Shown here one piece after another: positions 1-8,490 of a DNA stretch of 64,000 nucleotides. A program made the translations under genes and the position numbers. The stretch is taken from contig NZ_JAAVLX010000003.1 in the NCBI RefSeq assembly GCF_013114825.1, positions 744,001 through 808,000 on the forward strand. Direction: 5' to 3'. Positions within the stretch are counted from its first letter, which is position 1. Every line of letters begins with the position of its first letter. This DNA comes from Bradyrhizobium australiense (lineage in GTDB: Bacteria > Pseudomonadota > Alphaproteobacteria > Rhizobiales > Xanthobacteraceae). The notes under the pieces are model-generated. The model did not search any database and was not told the DNA's origin. It saw only the letters and a list, made by a program, of their open reading frames with translations.

Positions 1-360
1 CTCCGCCCGTCTCACGGCAGATGAGGGGCGCTTCGCGATCGTCACGAACGTGCGGTGAGATGCGATGGACACGAGAGCCATGACTGACGTGCGTGGCAAT
101 CGTGTACGGCGAAGTCGTGTGGTTCTGGCGCCGCGGTGCTGGCGTTAAGTCCTTAAGAAGCGAAGCTTCTCGGGGGCGACGGTGGCAAGAAAGCCGTTCA
201 CCGGGAAGAGCACGAAATAAGCCGTAAAGCCATTGCGCAGGGAAGGCCGGGCTGCTCCCGCTGTACCTGTATGCTCGTGTGCGTTCTTTTTATGCGCAAC
301 GGCACACGAGACCGCGGGTGCAGCAAGCACCCGGTCTTCCCTGCGCCCTCTGAACAAGAG
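1..360. repeat. Dispersed Bradyrhizobium-type intergenic repeat with long hairpin core
   Basis: The stretch carries no convincing gene. From 235 to 346 it folds into one long hairpin: an outer 17-bp arm at 235-251 pairs with 330-346 with a single G-U wobble, a second arm at 251-261 pairs with 314-324 with one mismatch, and an inner arm at 274-285 pairs with 298-310 with one bulged base. I recognise the wording (GGAAGGCCGGGCTGCT, GCACACGAGACCGCGGGTG) as a repeat that recurs in Bradyrhizobium genomes, but that is memory, not a search. Transcription and function are unknown. The short reading frames here are not supported. Confidence 0.7.
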
Positions 361-422
361 GGCGGGAAGTTGATGGCAAAACTCGCGTAGATGATGCGGC
401 GAGATCGCGAAGTCACATCCGA

Positions 423-522
423 TGTCATCCCCGCGAAGGCGGTGATCCAGTATTCCAGAGGCATCAGTGATAGAACCGATAAGCCGCGGCGTACTGGATC
501 CCTGCCTTCGCGGGGATGACGA
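423..522. repeat. Intergenic inverted-end repeat (CCCCGCGAAGG type)
   Basis: The ends are inverted copies: TCATCCCCGCGAAGG with GATCCAGTA on the left, TACTGGATC with CCTTCGCGGGGATGA on the right. This makes a hairpin-forming element of about 100 bp. It resembles the later repeats at 14991, 47071 and 50992 in its general design (inverted ends reading as a CG-rich 'reference' phrase and a GGATC/GGACC box). Confidence 0.65.
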
Positions 523-546
523 TGCTGTGTTGTATCGCTATCTCCA

Positions 547-625
547 CGTCATTGCGAGCGCAGCGAAGCAATCCATCTATCCCCGCGTTGAGGTATGGAT
601 TGCTTCGCGGAGTCTGTCATCGGGC
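547..625. repeat. Short palindromic repeat (CGAAGCAATCCA type)
   Basis: Inverted copies CGAAGCAATCCAT (about 564-576) and ATGGATTGCTTCG (about 595-607) flank a short loop. The phrase ATTGCGAGCGCAGCGAAGCAATCCA is one I associate with common Bradyrhizobium intergenic palindromes. The remaining sequence to 667 looks like the decayed tail of the same element. No gene is supported between 1 and 667. Confidence 0.6.
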
Positions 626-667
626 TCGCCGAAGGCGCCCCGGCGGCGGGCGAAGACGGTCAGCGGG

Positions 668-1033
668 CTACGCCCCCGCCGGCACCTGATCGAGGAACCC
701 GGTGATGCTGCGGATGCGGCCGTCCCTGAGGACTGCGAAATCCGTTCCCTTGATCGGGCTGTCACCGCCGTCGGGACCGAGGCCCCAGGAGAAGCGGACG
801 TGTTCGCCAAAACCATTGGGCTCGCCGAGGAGCCTGAACTTGAAATCCGGAAACCGCGCCTGCACGCCAGCGATCAGCGCGTCAACGCCGTCATGGCCAT
901 CGCCCGACATCAGCGGGTCGACATAGCGGGCATCGCTGGTCCAGTTCTGGCTGAGAATTTCGCGGCGGCGGCTTGGCGTCCGCTCGTTCCACAGATCGAT
1001 GTAGCTGCGGGCGATCTTGTTGATGTCGGTCAT
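668..1033 (-). CDS. SnoaL-like / nuclear transport factor 2 fold protein
   Basis: A 121-residue protein of the SnoaL/NTF2 alpha-beta cone fold, used by small hydrolases, isomerases and binding proteins. The family pattern shows in an N-terminal helix with the YIDLWNE phrase, a WTSDARYVDP segment, a central ALIAGVQARFPDFKFRL block and a C-terminal strand with a GRIRSITGFLDQ ending. The start is the second of two adjacent ATGs, six bases after AAGGAG. It lies 105 bases downstream of the LysR gene on the same strand and may be transcribed with it. The substrate cannot be read from the sequence. Another SnoaL-like protein is at 41062, but the two are not obviously close. Confidence 0.8.
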   Translation of the reverse strand: MTDINKIARSYIDLWNERTPSRRREILSQNWTSDARYVDPLMSGDGHDGVDALIAGVQARFPDFKFRLLGEPNGFGEHVRFSWGLGPDGGDSPIKGTDFAVLRDGRIRSITGFLDQVPAGA

Positions 1034-1138
1034 CATGCTCTCCTTCGTTTTGGCCGAATGGATCGGCCTGACCGACTATCGAAAAATCCTGCGCGCCAAT
1101 CGATTACCTCGGAGGTCAAGGATTTCGATTTTGCGGAA

Positions 1139-2041
1139 TCATGCACCCTCCACCCGGTCGCCGCGGGCGTGGACGTCCAGCGCATCGAGGAAACATCGCA
1201 CCTTGGCGGGAACGAACTGGCGGGCCGGCAGCAGCGCGTGAATGTTAAGCGGCTCGCAGCGATGATCGGTGAGAATCCTGCGCAGCAATCCCGCCGCCAC
1301 CGCCGCGTCGGTAAAGCTCGCCGTCACCCGCAACACGCCGAGCCCGGCGAGCGCCGCTTGCAACCGGATGTCGGCATTCGAGCTCACCAGCCGAGCCTTC
1401 TGAACCGTGAGATGCTCGGTGACGCCGGCCGGCGTGGTGAGCGCCCACGGCGCATCATGGGGCCCGATCAGCATCGGAAGACGGGCGAGCTCTTCCAGAG
1501 TCCGGGGCTCGCCGAGTTTTTCCAACAGCGCGGGCGCCGCATACAGACCGCGCTCGAGTGACGAAACCTTCCGGATCACAATCCCGGTCGACGGCAAGGG
1601 CTGTTCCAGCATCGCGAACACGATGTCATAGTTTTCGGCCACCGGGCTGACGATCTCGTGCTCGACGTCGATGCGGATGGCGAGGTCAGGGTAGTAGCGC
1701 ATCAGTTCGATTGCGACCGGGCCGGCATGGTGCGCGCCTAATTCGTAGGGCGACTTGATGCGCAGCGTGCCCGAGATCGCGCTGCTCATCGCCAGCGCCT
1801 CGCCATGCGTATCGTGCAGAGCCGCGAACAGCGGCCTCACGCGCTGATAGATGGTCTGGCCGGCATCCGTCAGGCGCAGATGGCGCGTGGTGCGCTCGAT
1901 CAACCGCAAGCCCAGGTTGGCTTCCAGCCGCTGCACTGCAGCACTGAGGCTCGACTTAGGATGGCCGAGCACGCGCGCGGCGGCGCTGAAGCCACCGTGC
2001 TGCACCACCTCGCAAAACAGCTCCCAATCGCGCCAGTCCAT
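1139..2041 (-). CDS. LysR family transcriptional regulator
   Basis: About 300 residues, standard for LysR. An N-terminal winged helix-turn-helix (MDWRDWELFCEVVQHGGFSAAARVLG onward, with SSLSAAVQRLE as recognition helix) is followed by a substrate-binding domain with a type 2 periplasmic fold (EMDELAR-type core, GLGVLRV segment). The ATG at 2041 is preferred: an upstream in-frame ATG at 2092 would add 17 residues not normal for the family. It is divergent from the Rieske oxygenase gene, 122 bases away, the usual layout for a LysR activator and its target; this regulatory link is inference. The SnoaL-like gene follows on the same strand. Confidence 0.9.
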   Translation of the reverse strand: MDWRDWELFCEVVQHGGFSAAARVLGHPKSSLSAAVQRLEANLGLRLIERTTRHLRLTDAGQTIYQRVRPLFAALHDTHGEALAMSSAISGTLRIKSPYELGAHHAGPVAIELMRYYPDLAIRIDVEHEIVSPVAENYDIVFAMLEQPLPSTGIVIRKVSSLERGLYAAPALLEKLGEPRTLEELARLPMLIGPHDAPWALTTPAGVTEHLTVQKARLVSSNADIRLQAALAGLGVLRVTASFTDAAVAAGLLRRILTDHRCEPLNIHALLPARQFVPAKVRCFLDALDVHARGDRVEGA

Positions 2042-2163
2042 GAGGCGATCGTCCATGCGGCGGAACGGTGTGTCCAGGAAATCCGGATACAAGCGAGACC
2101 GCCGATGGGTGAAGATGACATAAAAGCAGCGCGGTTCGCAAAATACAGAGAGGGAGGGATGGC

Positions 2164-3228
2164 ATGTCGGACGACGGAATCTTTTTGCGCAATTCCTGGT
2201 ACGTCGCGGCCTGGAATCACGAACTGATCGATGGCCGGAAGCTCGCCCGCACCATCCTGGAAAAGCCCGTGGTGATCTATCGCGGCGCCAGCGGCAGGGT
2301 CGTCGCGCTCGACGACCGCTGTTGCCATCGCGCGGCGCCGCTCTCGATGGGACGGATCGAAGGCGATGATATCCGCTGCATGTATCACGGCATGAAGTTC
2401 GAGCCCGGCGGCAAATGCATCCAGATTCCCGGCCAGGACATTATTCCGGCAAAACTCGGCGTGCGCAGCTATCCCGTGGTCGAACGCTACAATCTGATCT
2501 GGATCTGGATGGGCGACGTCGAAAAGGCCGATCCGAACCTGATCGTGGATTATCCGCCACTCGCCGATCCCAAATGGCGCGGTTTGCCCGGCTACATGCA
2601 TTACCAGGCCAACTGGCTCCTGATCGTCGATAACTTAAGCGACTTTGCCCATCTCGCCTTCGTCCATACCCATACGCTCGGCGGCTCCGAGGAATACGCC
2701 TACAAGACCAAGCCGGTCGCGATCGAAAAGCTCGACGATGGTTTCCGCGTCGAGCGCTGGCACATGAACGCCGATCCGCCACCCTATCATTGCAAGGTGA
2801 TCCCGAACAGAGCCGACAAGATCGACCGCCGCAATATCGGCCGCATGCTGATCCCCGGCATCTTCCTGCTCGACACCATGTTCGCGCCAGCCGGCCAGGG
2901 CGCGGAGAAGGGCGTGCTGGTGCCCGGCACGCGGCAGTATCGCAACGCGCAGTTCATGACGCCGGAGACGCGCAGCACGACGCACTTCTTCTGGAACTAC
3001 CTGCACGACTTCGACCTCGACAACCCGAACATTGCGTTGTCGCTGCGCAACAGCCTCGAAGAGGCGTTCCACGAGGATCTCGCGATCATCGAGGCACAGC
3101 AGAAGGTGTTCGACGCCGATCCGAAAACTCAGTTGCTCGCGATCGGTTCGGATGCGGCGCTGACCTATTTCCGCTGGTTGCTGGCGCGCCGGATCGAGGC
3201 GGAGGGCAGCGCGGTGCGGGCGGCGTAG
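2164..3228 (+). CDS. Rieske non-heme iron oxygenase, alpha subunit (VanA-like)
   Basis: A 354-residue aromatic ring-hydroxylating or O-demethylating oxygenase component, close in length to vanillate O-demethylase VanA. The Rieske [2Fe-2S] ligands are C53, H55, C72 and H75 (CCH ... CMYH). The mononuclear iron site is D160-x2-H163-x4-H168 (SDFAHLAFVHTH). It would accept electrons from a ferredoxin or VanB-type reductase, then activate O2. A strong GGAGG lies seven bases before the ATG. No reductase gene is nearby, so the electron donor must be encoded elsewhere. The divergent LysR gene is the likely regulator. The exact substrate is unknown; many annotated VanA-like proteins act on other methoxy- or methyl-aromatics. 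Confidence 0.9.
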   Translation: MSDDGIFLRNSWYVAAWNHELIDGRKLARTILEKPVVIYRGASGRVVALDDRCCHRAAPLSMGRIEGDDIRCMYHGMKFEPGGKCIQIPGQDIIPAKLGVRSYPVVERYNLIWIWMGDVEKADPNLIVDYPPLADPKWRGLPGYMHYQANWLLIVDNLSDFAHLAFVHTHTLGGSEEYAYKTKPVAIEKLDDGFRVERWHMNADPPPYHCKVIPNRADKIDRRNIGRMLIPGIFLLDTMFAPAGQGAEKGVLVPGTRQYRNAQFMTPETRSTTHFFWNYLHDFDLDNPNIALSLRNSLEEAFHEDLAIIEAQQKVFDADPKTQLLAIGSDAALTYFRWLLARRIEAEGSAVRAA

Positions 3229-3402
3229 GGGAACGGCGCGGCTGCGCCGCGTCGCGCGGCCGCGGGAGCGCCACTATCGATTGGGCTGGGGCCTGCGCCG
3301 GATTTGGCGTAAAAGCATGATCTCGATCTCGTTGGTTTGATCAGAGTCAAAGCTTGGCCCCTCCTGTCCCCATCATGTGGGACGATCAATCGGTGAACGG
3401 GT

Positions 3403-4542
3403 GTGGCAGAGAAACCCAAGACCCGGAAGCAACATGCGGGCGCCGACTGGGCGCAGGCCTGGCTGTGGCCACTGGAAGCCACGCGATTGGCGCTCGACAG
3501 TTACGCGCAATGGTTCGCTGATCAGAAACCTGCGCCTTCCCGCGCGCCGGAGCAGGCGCCGCTTGCCTGGACCACGCCGAACGCCATGGTGTTGCAACTT
3601 CAGTCAATGCGATTGCGGGACTTTTCGCGCGGGAATGCGGGGCAGCCGGTGCTCGTTTGCGCGCCCTATGCGCTGCACGGCGCGCTGGTTGCGGACTTCG
3701 CACCGGGCCACAGTCTGGTGGAGGCGCTGCAAAAGAGCGGCGTGAATCGTATCTACGTCACCGACTGGTGCTCAGCCACGCCGGACATGCGCCATCTGTC
3801 GATCGACAATTACCTTGCCGAGCTCAATGTAGCGATCGACGAAATCGGCGCGCCGGTCGATCTTGTCGGCCTGTGCCAGGGCGGGTGGCTGTCGCTGGTC
3901 TATGCCGCTCGTTTTCCCGGCAAGGTGCGGCGGCTGGTGTTGGCCGGCGCCCCGGTCGATGTCTCCACGCCGTCAGAGCTCTCGAAGATGGTAGCCGCAC
4001 TTCCGCAGGCGGCGTTCGAGCAAATGGTGCGGCAGGGCGACGGCGTCGTCAGCGGCGAGCACATGCTGCGGTTCTGGAACATTCCGTTCAGCCAGCATGA
4101 CGTGGAAGCCGTGCTGCAAAGGAATCTTCGCGATGGATCGGACGAGGCCCGCATGCTGCTGGACCGCTTCAAGCGCTGGGATCGCAAGGCGCTGGACCTG
4201 CCGGGAGCCTATTATCTCGAGGTAACCGACAAGGTCTTTCGCGAGAACCAGATTGCCAAAGGGCGTTTCGTCGCGCTTGGCCGCAGGATCGATCCCGCTG
4301 AGGTGCGCGTGCCGTTGTTCCTGCTGGCGGGAGAGAACGACATCGTCGTCCCGCGCGATCAGGCGCTCGCCACGGCGCGGCTGTTGGGCACGCAGCCGGC
4401 GTGGCTGGAGCGCGCCTCCGAGCCGTGCGGTCACCTCAGCCTCTTCATGGGGCGAAAAGTTCTGAGCCACTCCTGGCGCCGGATCGCCCGCTGGCTGCAA
4501 GCCGACATCGGCGATGTCACAGGCGCACGGATCAGCGCATGA
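3403..4542 (+). CDS. Alpha/beta hydrolase of the PHA synthase-like group (Cys nucleophile)
   Basis: A 379-residue alpha/beta-hydrolase protein. Its nucleophile elbow is G-L-C158-Q-G-G, the Cys-containing lipase box of PhaC polyhydroxyalkanoate synthases rather than the Ser box of ordinary hydrolases. The other triad members are probably the Asp of AGENDIVVP and the His of CGHLSLFMG. About 380 residues is near class III PhaC and well short of class I PhaC (about 580), and no PhaE or phasin gene is adjacent. Whether it makes polyester, hydrolyses it or does neither is open. The start is GTG with no clear ribosome site. It stands alone on the plus strand, 174 bases after the Rieske gene. Confidence 0.75.
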   Translation: MAEKPKTRKQHAGADWAQAWLWPLEATRLALDSYAQWFADQKPAPSRAPEQAPLAWTTPNAMVLQLQSMRLRDFSRGNAGQPVLVCAPYALHGALVADFAPGHSLVEALQKSGVNRIYVTDWCSATPDMRHLSIDNYLAELNVAIDEIGAPVDLVGLCQGGWLSLVYAARFPGKVRRLVLAGAPVDVSTPSELSKMVAALPQAAFEQMVRQGDGVVSGEHMLRFWNIPFSQHDVEAVLQRNLRDGSDEARMLLDRFKRWDRKALDLPGAYYLEVTDKVFRENQIAKGRFVALGRRIDPAEVRVPLFLLAGENDIVVPRDQALATARLLGTQPAWLERASEPCGHLSLFMGRKVLSHSWRRIARWLQADIGDVTGARISA

Positions 4543-4556
4543 GAGGCAGATGAAAA

Positions 4557-4586
4557 TGCCCCGGATTGCGCGTGCAGTCCGGGGCA
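4557..4586. terminator. Hairpin between convergent genes
   Basis: GCCCCGGA (4558-4565) and TCCGGGGC (4578-4585) form a strong stem with further G-C pairing at its base, between two genes that end toward each other. Read on the minus strand the stem is followed by ATTTTC, so it could terminate the ridA transcript. There is no T-run on the plus side. Confidence 0.6.
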
Positions 4587-4610
4587 GTAAGACGGCCAAA
4601 CTAGGTGACG

Positions 4611-4961
4611 TTACTTCGCCGCAACTACCATGATCTCGACATTGTACTGCGGCGCGGCCAGCTTGGCCTCGACGGTGGCGCGCGCGGGCGTGTTGCCCGC
4701 CGAGACCCAGCCGTCCCACACCGCGTTCATTTCGGGAAAGGTCTTCATATCGGTGATGTAGATCGTGGCCGACAGCAGCTTCGATTTATCGGTGCCAGCT
4801 TTCGCGAGATGGCCGTCGATGATCGAGAGAATGTCCTGCGTCTGCTCGGTCACGCTCTTGCCGGCCGCCTTGCCGGCGACGACGCCGGCGAGATAGACGG
4901 TGTTGCCGTGGACGACGACCTGGCTCATGCGAGGTCCGGTTTCGAAGCGCTGGATGGTCAT
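4611..4961 (-). CDS. ridA: RidA family reactive-intermediate deaminase
   Basis: A 116-residue protein of the RidA/YjgF/UK114 family, which hydrolyses reactive enamine/imine intermediates released by PLP-dependent dehydratases and forms trimers in the cytosol. Diagnostic parts are VVVHGNTVYLAGVV near the N-terminus, the ITDMKTFPEMNAVWDGWV segment, and TPARATVEA, whose R94 is the conserved substrate-binding arginine. Start supported by AGGAGA just upstream. It is a single-gene unit; the nearest upstream gene on the same strand (FAD dehydrogenase) ends 120 bases away, so a shared transcript is possible. Confidence 0.93.
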   Translation of the reverse strand: MTIQRFETGPRMSQVVVHGNTVYLAGVVAGKAAGKSVTEQTQDILSIIDGHLAKAGTDKSKLLSATIYITDMKTFPEMNAVWDGWVSAGNTPARATVEAKLAAPQYNVEIMVVAAK

Positions 4962-5081
4962 ATTGTTCTCCTGATAGGGGCGGCGGTTACTTAGCGCGCT
5001 GGTGCCCTGTGCGCCACTGCGTAATTTGCATTGAGATTGGAGCCGTCATGCCGGGACAAGCCCGGCCATCACGGCGAGAAA

Positions 5082-6740
5082 TCAGGAAACTGCCTTCGCC
5101 GCCGCGCGTCCCGCATTCCTGCCTGAGAAAAGACAGCCGCCGAGGAAGGTGCCTTCCAGCGAACGGTAGCCGTGCATGCCGCCGCCGCCGAAACCGGCCG
5201 CTTCGCCCGCGGCGTAGAGTCCCCTGATGATCTGGCGGTCCATGCCGAAGACGCGCGAGTCGAGATCAGTTTCAAAACCGCCCAGCGTTTTGCGCGTCAG
5301 GATGTTGAGCTTAACCGCGACGAGCGGTCCGTGTTCGGGGTCGAGAATCCGATGCGGCTTTGCGGTGCGGATCAATTTGTCACCGATGTAGCGGCGCGCA
5401 TTGTGCAGGTTCATCACCTGCGCGTCCTTGACGTAGGGATTGGTGATCTCGCGGTCGCGCGCCTCGATCTGCGCCTTGATGTAATCGAGCTTGAGCAGGT
5501 CGTTGCCCGCGAGCGCGTTCATCGCACTGACGAGGTTGGCCAGATTGTCGCGGACGATGAAGTCGGCGCCGTTCTGCTTGAACGCTTCCACCGGGGCCGG
5601 CGCCCCCTTGTTGGTGGCGCGCTTGATCGTCATGCGCCAGCTCTTGCCCGTGAGATCGGGATTCTGTTCGGAACCGGAGAGCGCAAACTCCTTCTTGATG
5701 ATGCTCTGGGTCAGGATGAACCAGGAGTAATCGTAGCCGGTCGACATGATATACTGCAGTTGGCCGAGCGTGTCGGAGCCGGGGAAGAGCGGCGCGGGCA
5801 GGCGCTTGCCTGTGGCGTCGAACCACATCGAGGAAGGGCCGGGCAGGATGCGGATGCCATGGCGCGGCCAGATCGGGTTCCAGTTCCGGATGCCCTCGAC
5901 GTAGTGCCACATCCGGTCGCGGTTGATCAGCCGCGCGCCGGCGGCCTCGGTGATGCCGATCATGCGACCGTCGACATGCTCGGGTACGCCGGAGATCATG
6001 AATTTCGGCGGCTCGCCCAAGTGCTTCGGCCAGTTCTGCCGGACCATGTCATGATTGCCGCCGATGCCGCCGGAAGCGACGATCACGCCCGGCGCGCGCA
6101 GCGTGAAATCGCCGATCACCTTGCGCGAGGAGCTCTTGCCACGCTCGACATTATCAGGTTCGAGCACCGACCCATCGATGCCCTCAACCGCGCCGTTCGT
6201 CATCACGAGTGTGTCGACGCGGTGGCGGAACTTGAACGTCAACCGGCCATTTTTTTGCGCTTCGCGCGCGCGGCGTGCGAACGGCTCGAGGATGCCGGGG
6301 CCGGTGCCCCAGGTGACGTGAAAGCGCGGCACCGAATTGCCGTGGCCCATCGCGTCATAGCCGCCGCGCTCGGCCCAGCCGACCACCGGAAAAATACGGT
6401 GGCCCATCGCGCGCAGCCAGTCGCGCTTCTCGCCGGCCGCGAACGCCACATAGGCTTCCGCCCATCGCTTGGGCCAATGGTCGTCGTCACGGTCGAAGCC
6501 CGCGGTGCCCATCCAATCCTGCCATGCGAGATCAAACGAGTCCTTAATGCCGAGCCGGCGCTGTTCGGGGCTATCAACCAGAAACAATCCGCCGAACGAC
6601 CAAAAGGCTTGTCCACCAAGGCTTTGTTCGCCTTCCTGGTCGACGACGATGACGCGCTTGCCGGCGTCTGCGATCTCCGTCGCCGCGACCAGCCCTGCCA
6701 AGCCGCCGCCGACCACGATTACGTCTGCATCATCAGCCAT
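5082..6740 (-). CDS. FAD-binding dehydrogenase (ketosteroid dehydrogenase / fumarate reductase-like)
   Basis: A 552-residue flavoprotein. The N-terminal dinucleotide-binding motif is VIVVGGGLAGLVAA at about residues 8-21, and the second FAD contact is the C-terminal GLYAAGEAAGFGGGG motif near residue 515. The overall plan is that of the FAD_binding_2 family (fumarate reductase flavoprotein, 3-ketosteroid dehydrogenase). The ATG at 6740 is chosen because GGGGGAGG sits just before it; a further in-frame ATG upstream overlaps that ribosome site. No heme-binding motif is present, so it is not a flavocytochrome. The substrate is unknown. Confidence 0.88.
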   Translation of the reverse strand: MADDADVIVVGGGLAGLVAATEIADAGKRVIVVDQEGEQSLGGQAFWSFGGLFLVDSPEQRRLGIKDSFDLAWQDWMGTAGFDRDDDHWPKRWAEAYVAFAAGEKRDWLRAMGHRIFPVVGWAERGGYDAMGHGNSVPRFHVTWGTGPGILEPFARRAREAQKNGRLTFKFRHRVDTLVMTNGAVEGIDGSVLEPDNVERGKSSSRKVIGDFTLRAPGVIVASGGIGGNHDMVRQNWPKHLGEPPKFMISGVPEHVDGRMIGITEAAGARLINRDRMWHYVEGIRNWNPIWPRHGIRILPGPSSMWFDATGKRLPAPLFPGSDTLGQLQYIMSTGYDYSWFILTQSIIKKEFALSGSEQNPDLTGKSWRMTIKRATNKGAPAPVEAFKQNGADFIVRDNLANLVSAMNALAGNDLLKLDYIKAQIEARDREITNPYVKDAQVMNLHNARRYIGDKLIRTAKPHRILDPEHGPLVAVKLNILTRKTLGGFETDLDSRVFGMDRQIIRGLYAAGEAAGFGGGGMHGYRSLEGTFLGGCLFSGRNAGRAAAKAVS

Positions 6741-7028
6741 CGTTTCCTCCCCCATGCCGTTTTTGATTCAAGCCCGCGTCCTCGCGCGCGGTCAACGGCA
6801 AACGGATTCTTGCCTGTGACCGCATCGCCACCTCGCCAATGGTTGCTTGTTCCAGTTTGGGACCTTTTTGCGGGAAGGGTGCAGCGGCGCAGCAACACTT
6901 AACTTGAATTTGTTTTGAGCGGCCTTCGCTGCCTAGACAAAAACGCGATCTCAAACGACGCTACGTCCCGTCTTGCATCACAGAGACGATCAGATTCGGT
7001 TTCGACATTTTTCGACTGGGGCTGGGAT

Positions 7029-7499
7029 ATGAAGCTGGTGACGGGGTTGCTTGCCGCGGTGCTGCTGTTGGCGGGGGTAGGGGCGAGCCAGGCGGTGGTG
7101 CGGATAGCCGACGATCGCGGCGGCCGGATCGGCACCTATGTCGACAGATACCAGGGCCTGCGCACTTCAGGCGAAACCGTGATCATCGACGGCCTGTGCG
7201 CCTCGGCCTGCACAATCGTCCTCGGCGCGGTTCCCCATGACCGGATCTGCGTCACCTCGCACGCCAATCTCGGCTTCCATGCCGCCTGGGATTTCGGCGC
7301 CAACGGCCGCGCGGTCACCAACGCTGAAGCAACCCAGATGCTCTATTCGATGTATCCGCCGCCGGTCCGCAAGTGGATCGCGGCGCGCGGCGGCCTGACC
7401 CAGCGCATGCTCTTCCTGCGCGGCAAGCAACTGCAGACGATGTACAAGCCCTGCTATCTCGACGCCCAGGCCTCCTCGAACAAGCCGGCCTCGCGCTGA
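7029..7499 (+). CDS. Secreted ClpP/crotonase-fold protein
   Basis: A 156-residue protein starting with a typical signal peptide (KLVTGLLAAVLLLAG, cleavage near residue 22). The mature part has the shape of periplasmic ClpP-like proteins: IIDGLCASACTIVLGA holds the S-A-C segment where the serine sits in ClpP folds, followed by LGFHAAWD with a conserved His. The TYVDRYQGLRTSGETV stretch matches the strand before the oxyanion loop. Activity is unproven. The ATG at 7029 is chosen because the signal peptide begins there. A second protein of this type, membrane-anchored, is at 35850. Confidence 0.75.
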   Translation: MKLVTGLLAAVLLLAGVGASQAVVRIADDRGGRIGTYVDRYQGLRTSGETVIIDGLCASACTIVLGAVPHDRICVTSHANLGFHAAWDFGANGRAVTNAEATQMLYSMYPPPVRKWIAARGGLTQRMLFLRGKQLQTMYKPCYLDAQASSNKPASR

Positions 7500-7564
7500 T
7501 CCGAATCGCTGCTCGCCCCATTTCGACCGCAGCGCCGAGGCGCCGTCGGGCTCAGTTCACACGA

Positions 7565-7753
7565 TCAACCTGCCGATCCTAGGCCGTGCGCTTCGTGAGC
7601 GACGCGCTCGCGCGTGACGTTTCCGACGCTTGCATCGATCCAGGCGGCCATTTCCTGTTCTTCCTGCAGGGATGCCTGACGCGTGGCACGCGGATTCCAC
7701 CCGGCCGCGCCACAAAGTTCCAGCAGAGACTTATGGCCGCGATCATCAGACAT
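7565..7753 (-). CDS. Small hypothetical protein, possible ferritin-like remnant
   Basis: A 62-residue frame, 42 bases after the DUF4142 gene on the same strand, with GAGGA about nine bases before its ATG. The segment QASLQEEQEMAAWIDASVG has the look of the last helix of YciE-type ferritin-like (DUF892) proteins, which would make this an isolated C-terminal piece, but the resemblance is weak and from memory. It could equally be an intact small protein of a stress-linked unit. Some Asp/Glu-rich character and a plausible ribosome site argue against a chance frame. Confidence 0.5.
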   Translation of the reverse strand: MSDDRGHKSLLELCGAAGWNPRATRQASLQEEQEMAAWIDASVGNVTRERVAHEAHGLGSAG

Positions 7754-7795
7754 GCCGAGCGTTCCTCGGTGACGGACCTTTTTCGAGCGCTCGGT

Positions 7796-8437
7796 TCACT
7801 TTCGCTTCTCTCGATTTGTTGGCGGCACCTCGGCCTGCGCCTGCTGCGCCATCTCCGCGGCAATAGCCTGCGCCATCCGGAGGTGCCCCAACACGGTCGG
7901 CAGGAGGTCCGATGCGAAGTCCTTCAGTTCGGCGTTCTCGCCCGAGCCGATCTCGTATTCCAGAAGCTGTGCTGTCTTCTGGTGCTCGATAATCTGGCCC
8001 TGGATGTAGGAATGGTCGAACTGGGCGCCGTCAGATTGTTGCAGCCTGACCTGCATGGCTTTGTGTTCCTCGTCCAACCTCTCAGGCGGTGCGATGCCGA
8101 CTGCCTTGACAATCGTCGAAAGCCTGTCGTTGGCAGCACTGTGATCGCGGCTCATTTGCTGGGCAAATTCCTTCACGGCCCGACCGGTTGCTTTTTGTGC
8201 CGCAAGCTTGCCCAACTCCACCTCCGCCAATCCGCCAACGGTCGCTGAGTGAATGAAGGCTTGGTCCGGTGGATTGGTTTGGCGCGGTGCGGGCACACTG
8301 GACGCTGATTGCTTGGTACCCGGTAGCATGCCGCCGGGATTGCCGGGTGCCGGGCTTGCCGGATCGGTCGTCTGACCAAAGGCAGGGGGCACAAGAAGCG
8401 CAATGGCAAGCGATGCGAAGGCAACGAAGCGAATCAT
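7796..8437 (-). CDS. DUF4142 periplasmic protein
   Basis: A 213-residue protein. Residues 1-22 are a signal peptide (FASLAIALLVPPAFG, cut before QTTDP). A Pro-rich linker follows, then the DUF4142 four-helix domain, recognisable from FIHSATVGGLAEVELGKLA, KEFAQQMSRDHSAAN and the C-terminal HLRMAQAIAAEM helix. The domain is a ferritin-like bundle of unknown function found in many soil bacteria, often in stress-related genes. AAGGAGG stands just before the ATG. It lies 53 bases after the di-heme cytochrome gene on the same strand, so the two are probably co-transcribed. Confidence 0.9.
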   Translation of the reverse strand: MIRFVAFASLAIALLVPPAFGQTTDPASPAPGNPGGMLPGTKQSASSVPAPRQTNPPDQAFIHSATVGGLAEVELGKLAAQKATGRAVKEFAQQMSRDHSAANDRLSTIVKAVGIAPPERLDEEHKAMQVRLQQSDGAQFDHSYIQGQIIEHQKTAQLLEYEIGSGENAELKDFASDLLPTVLGHLRMAQAIAAEMAQQAQAEVPPTNREKRK

Positions 8438-8490
8438 TTCAACCTCCTTCGACGGGCCAGAGACGTTGACCTGTGCGAGCGCGGGTGGCG

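Noticed and set aside
2042..2092. Longer LysR start at 2092
   Set aside because: It adds 17 residues before the helix-turn-helix that are unlike the family; the ATG at 2041 matches the usual MDWxxWELF beginning.
5172..6902. Long plus-strand frame (576 residues) opposite the FAD dehydrogenase
   Set aside because: It is the shadow of a high-GC gene; composition is Arg/Ala/His-rich and no family matches.
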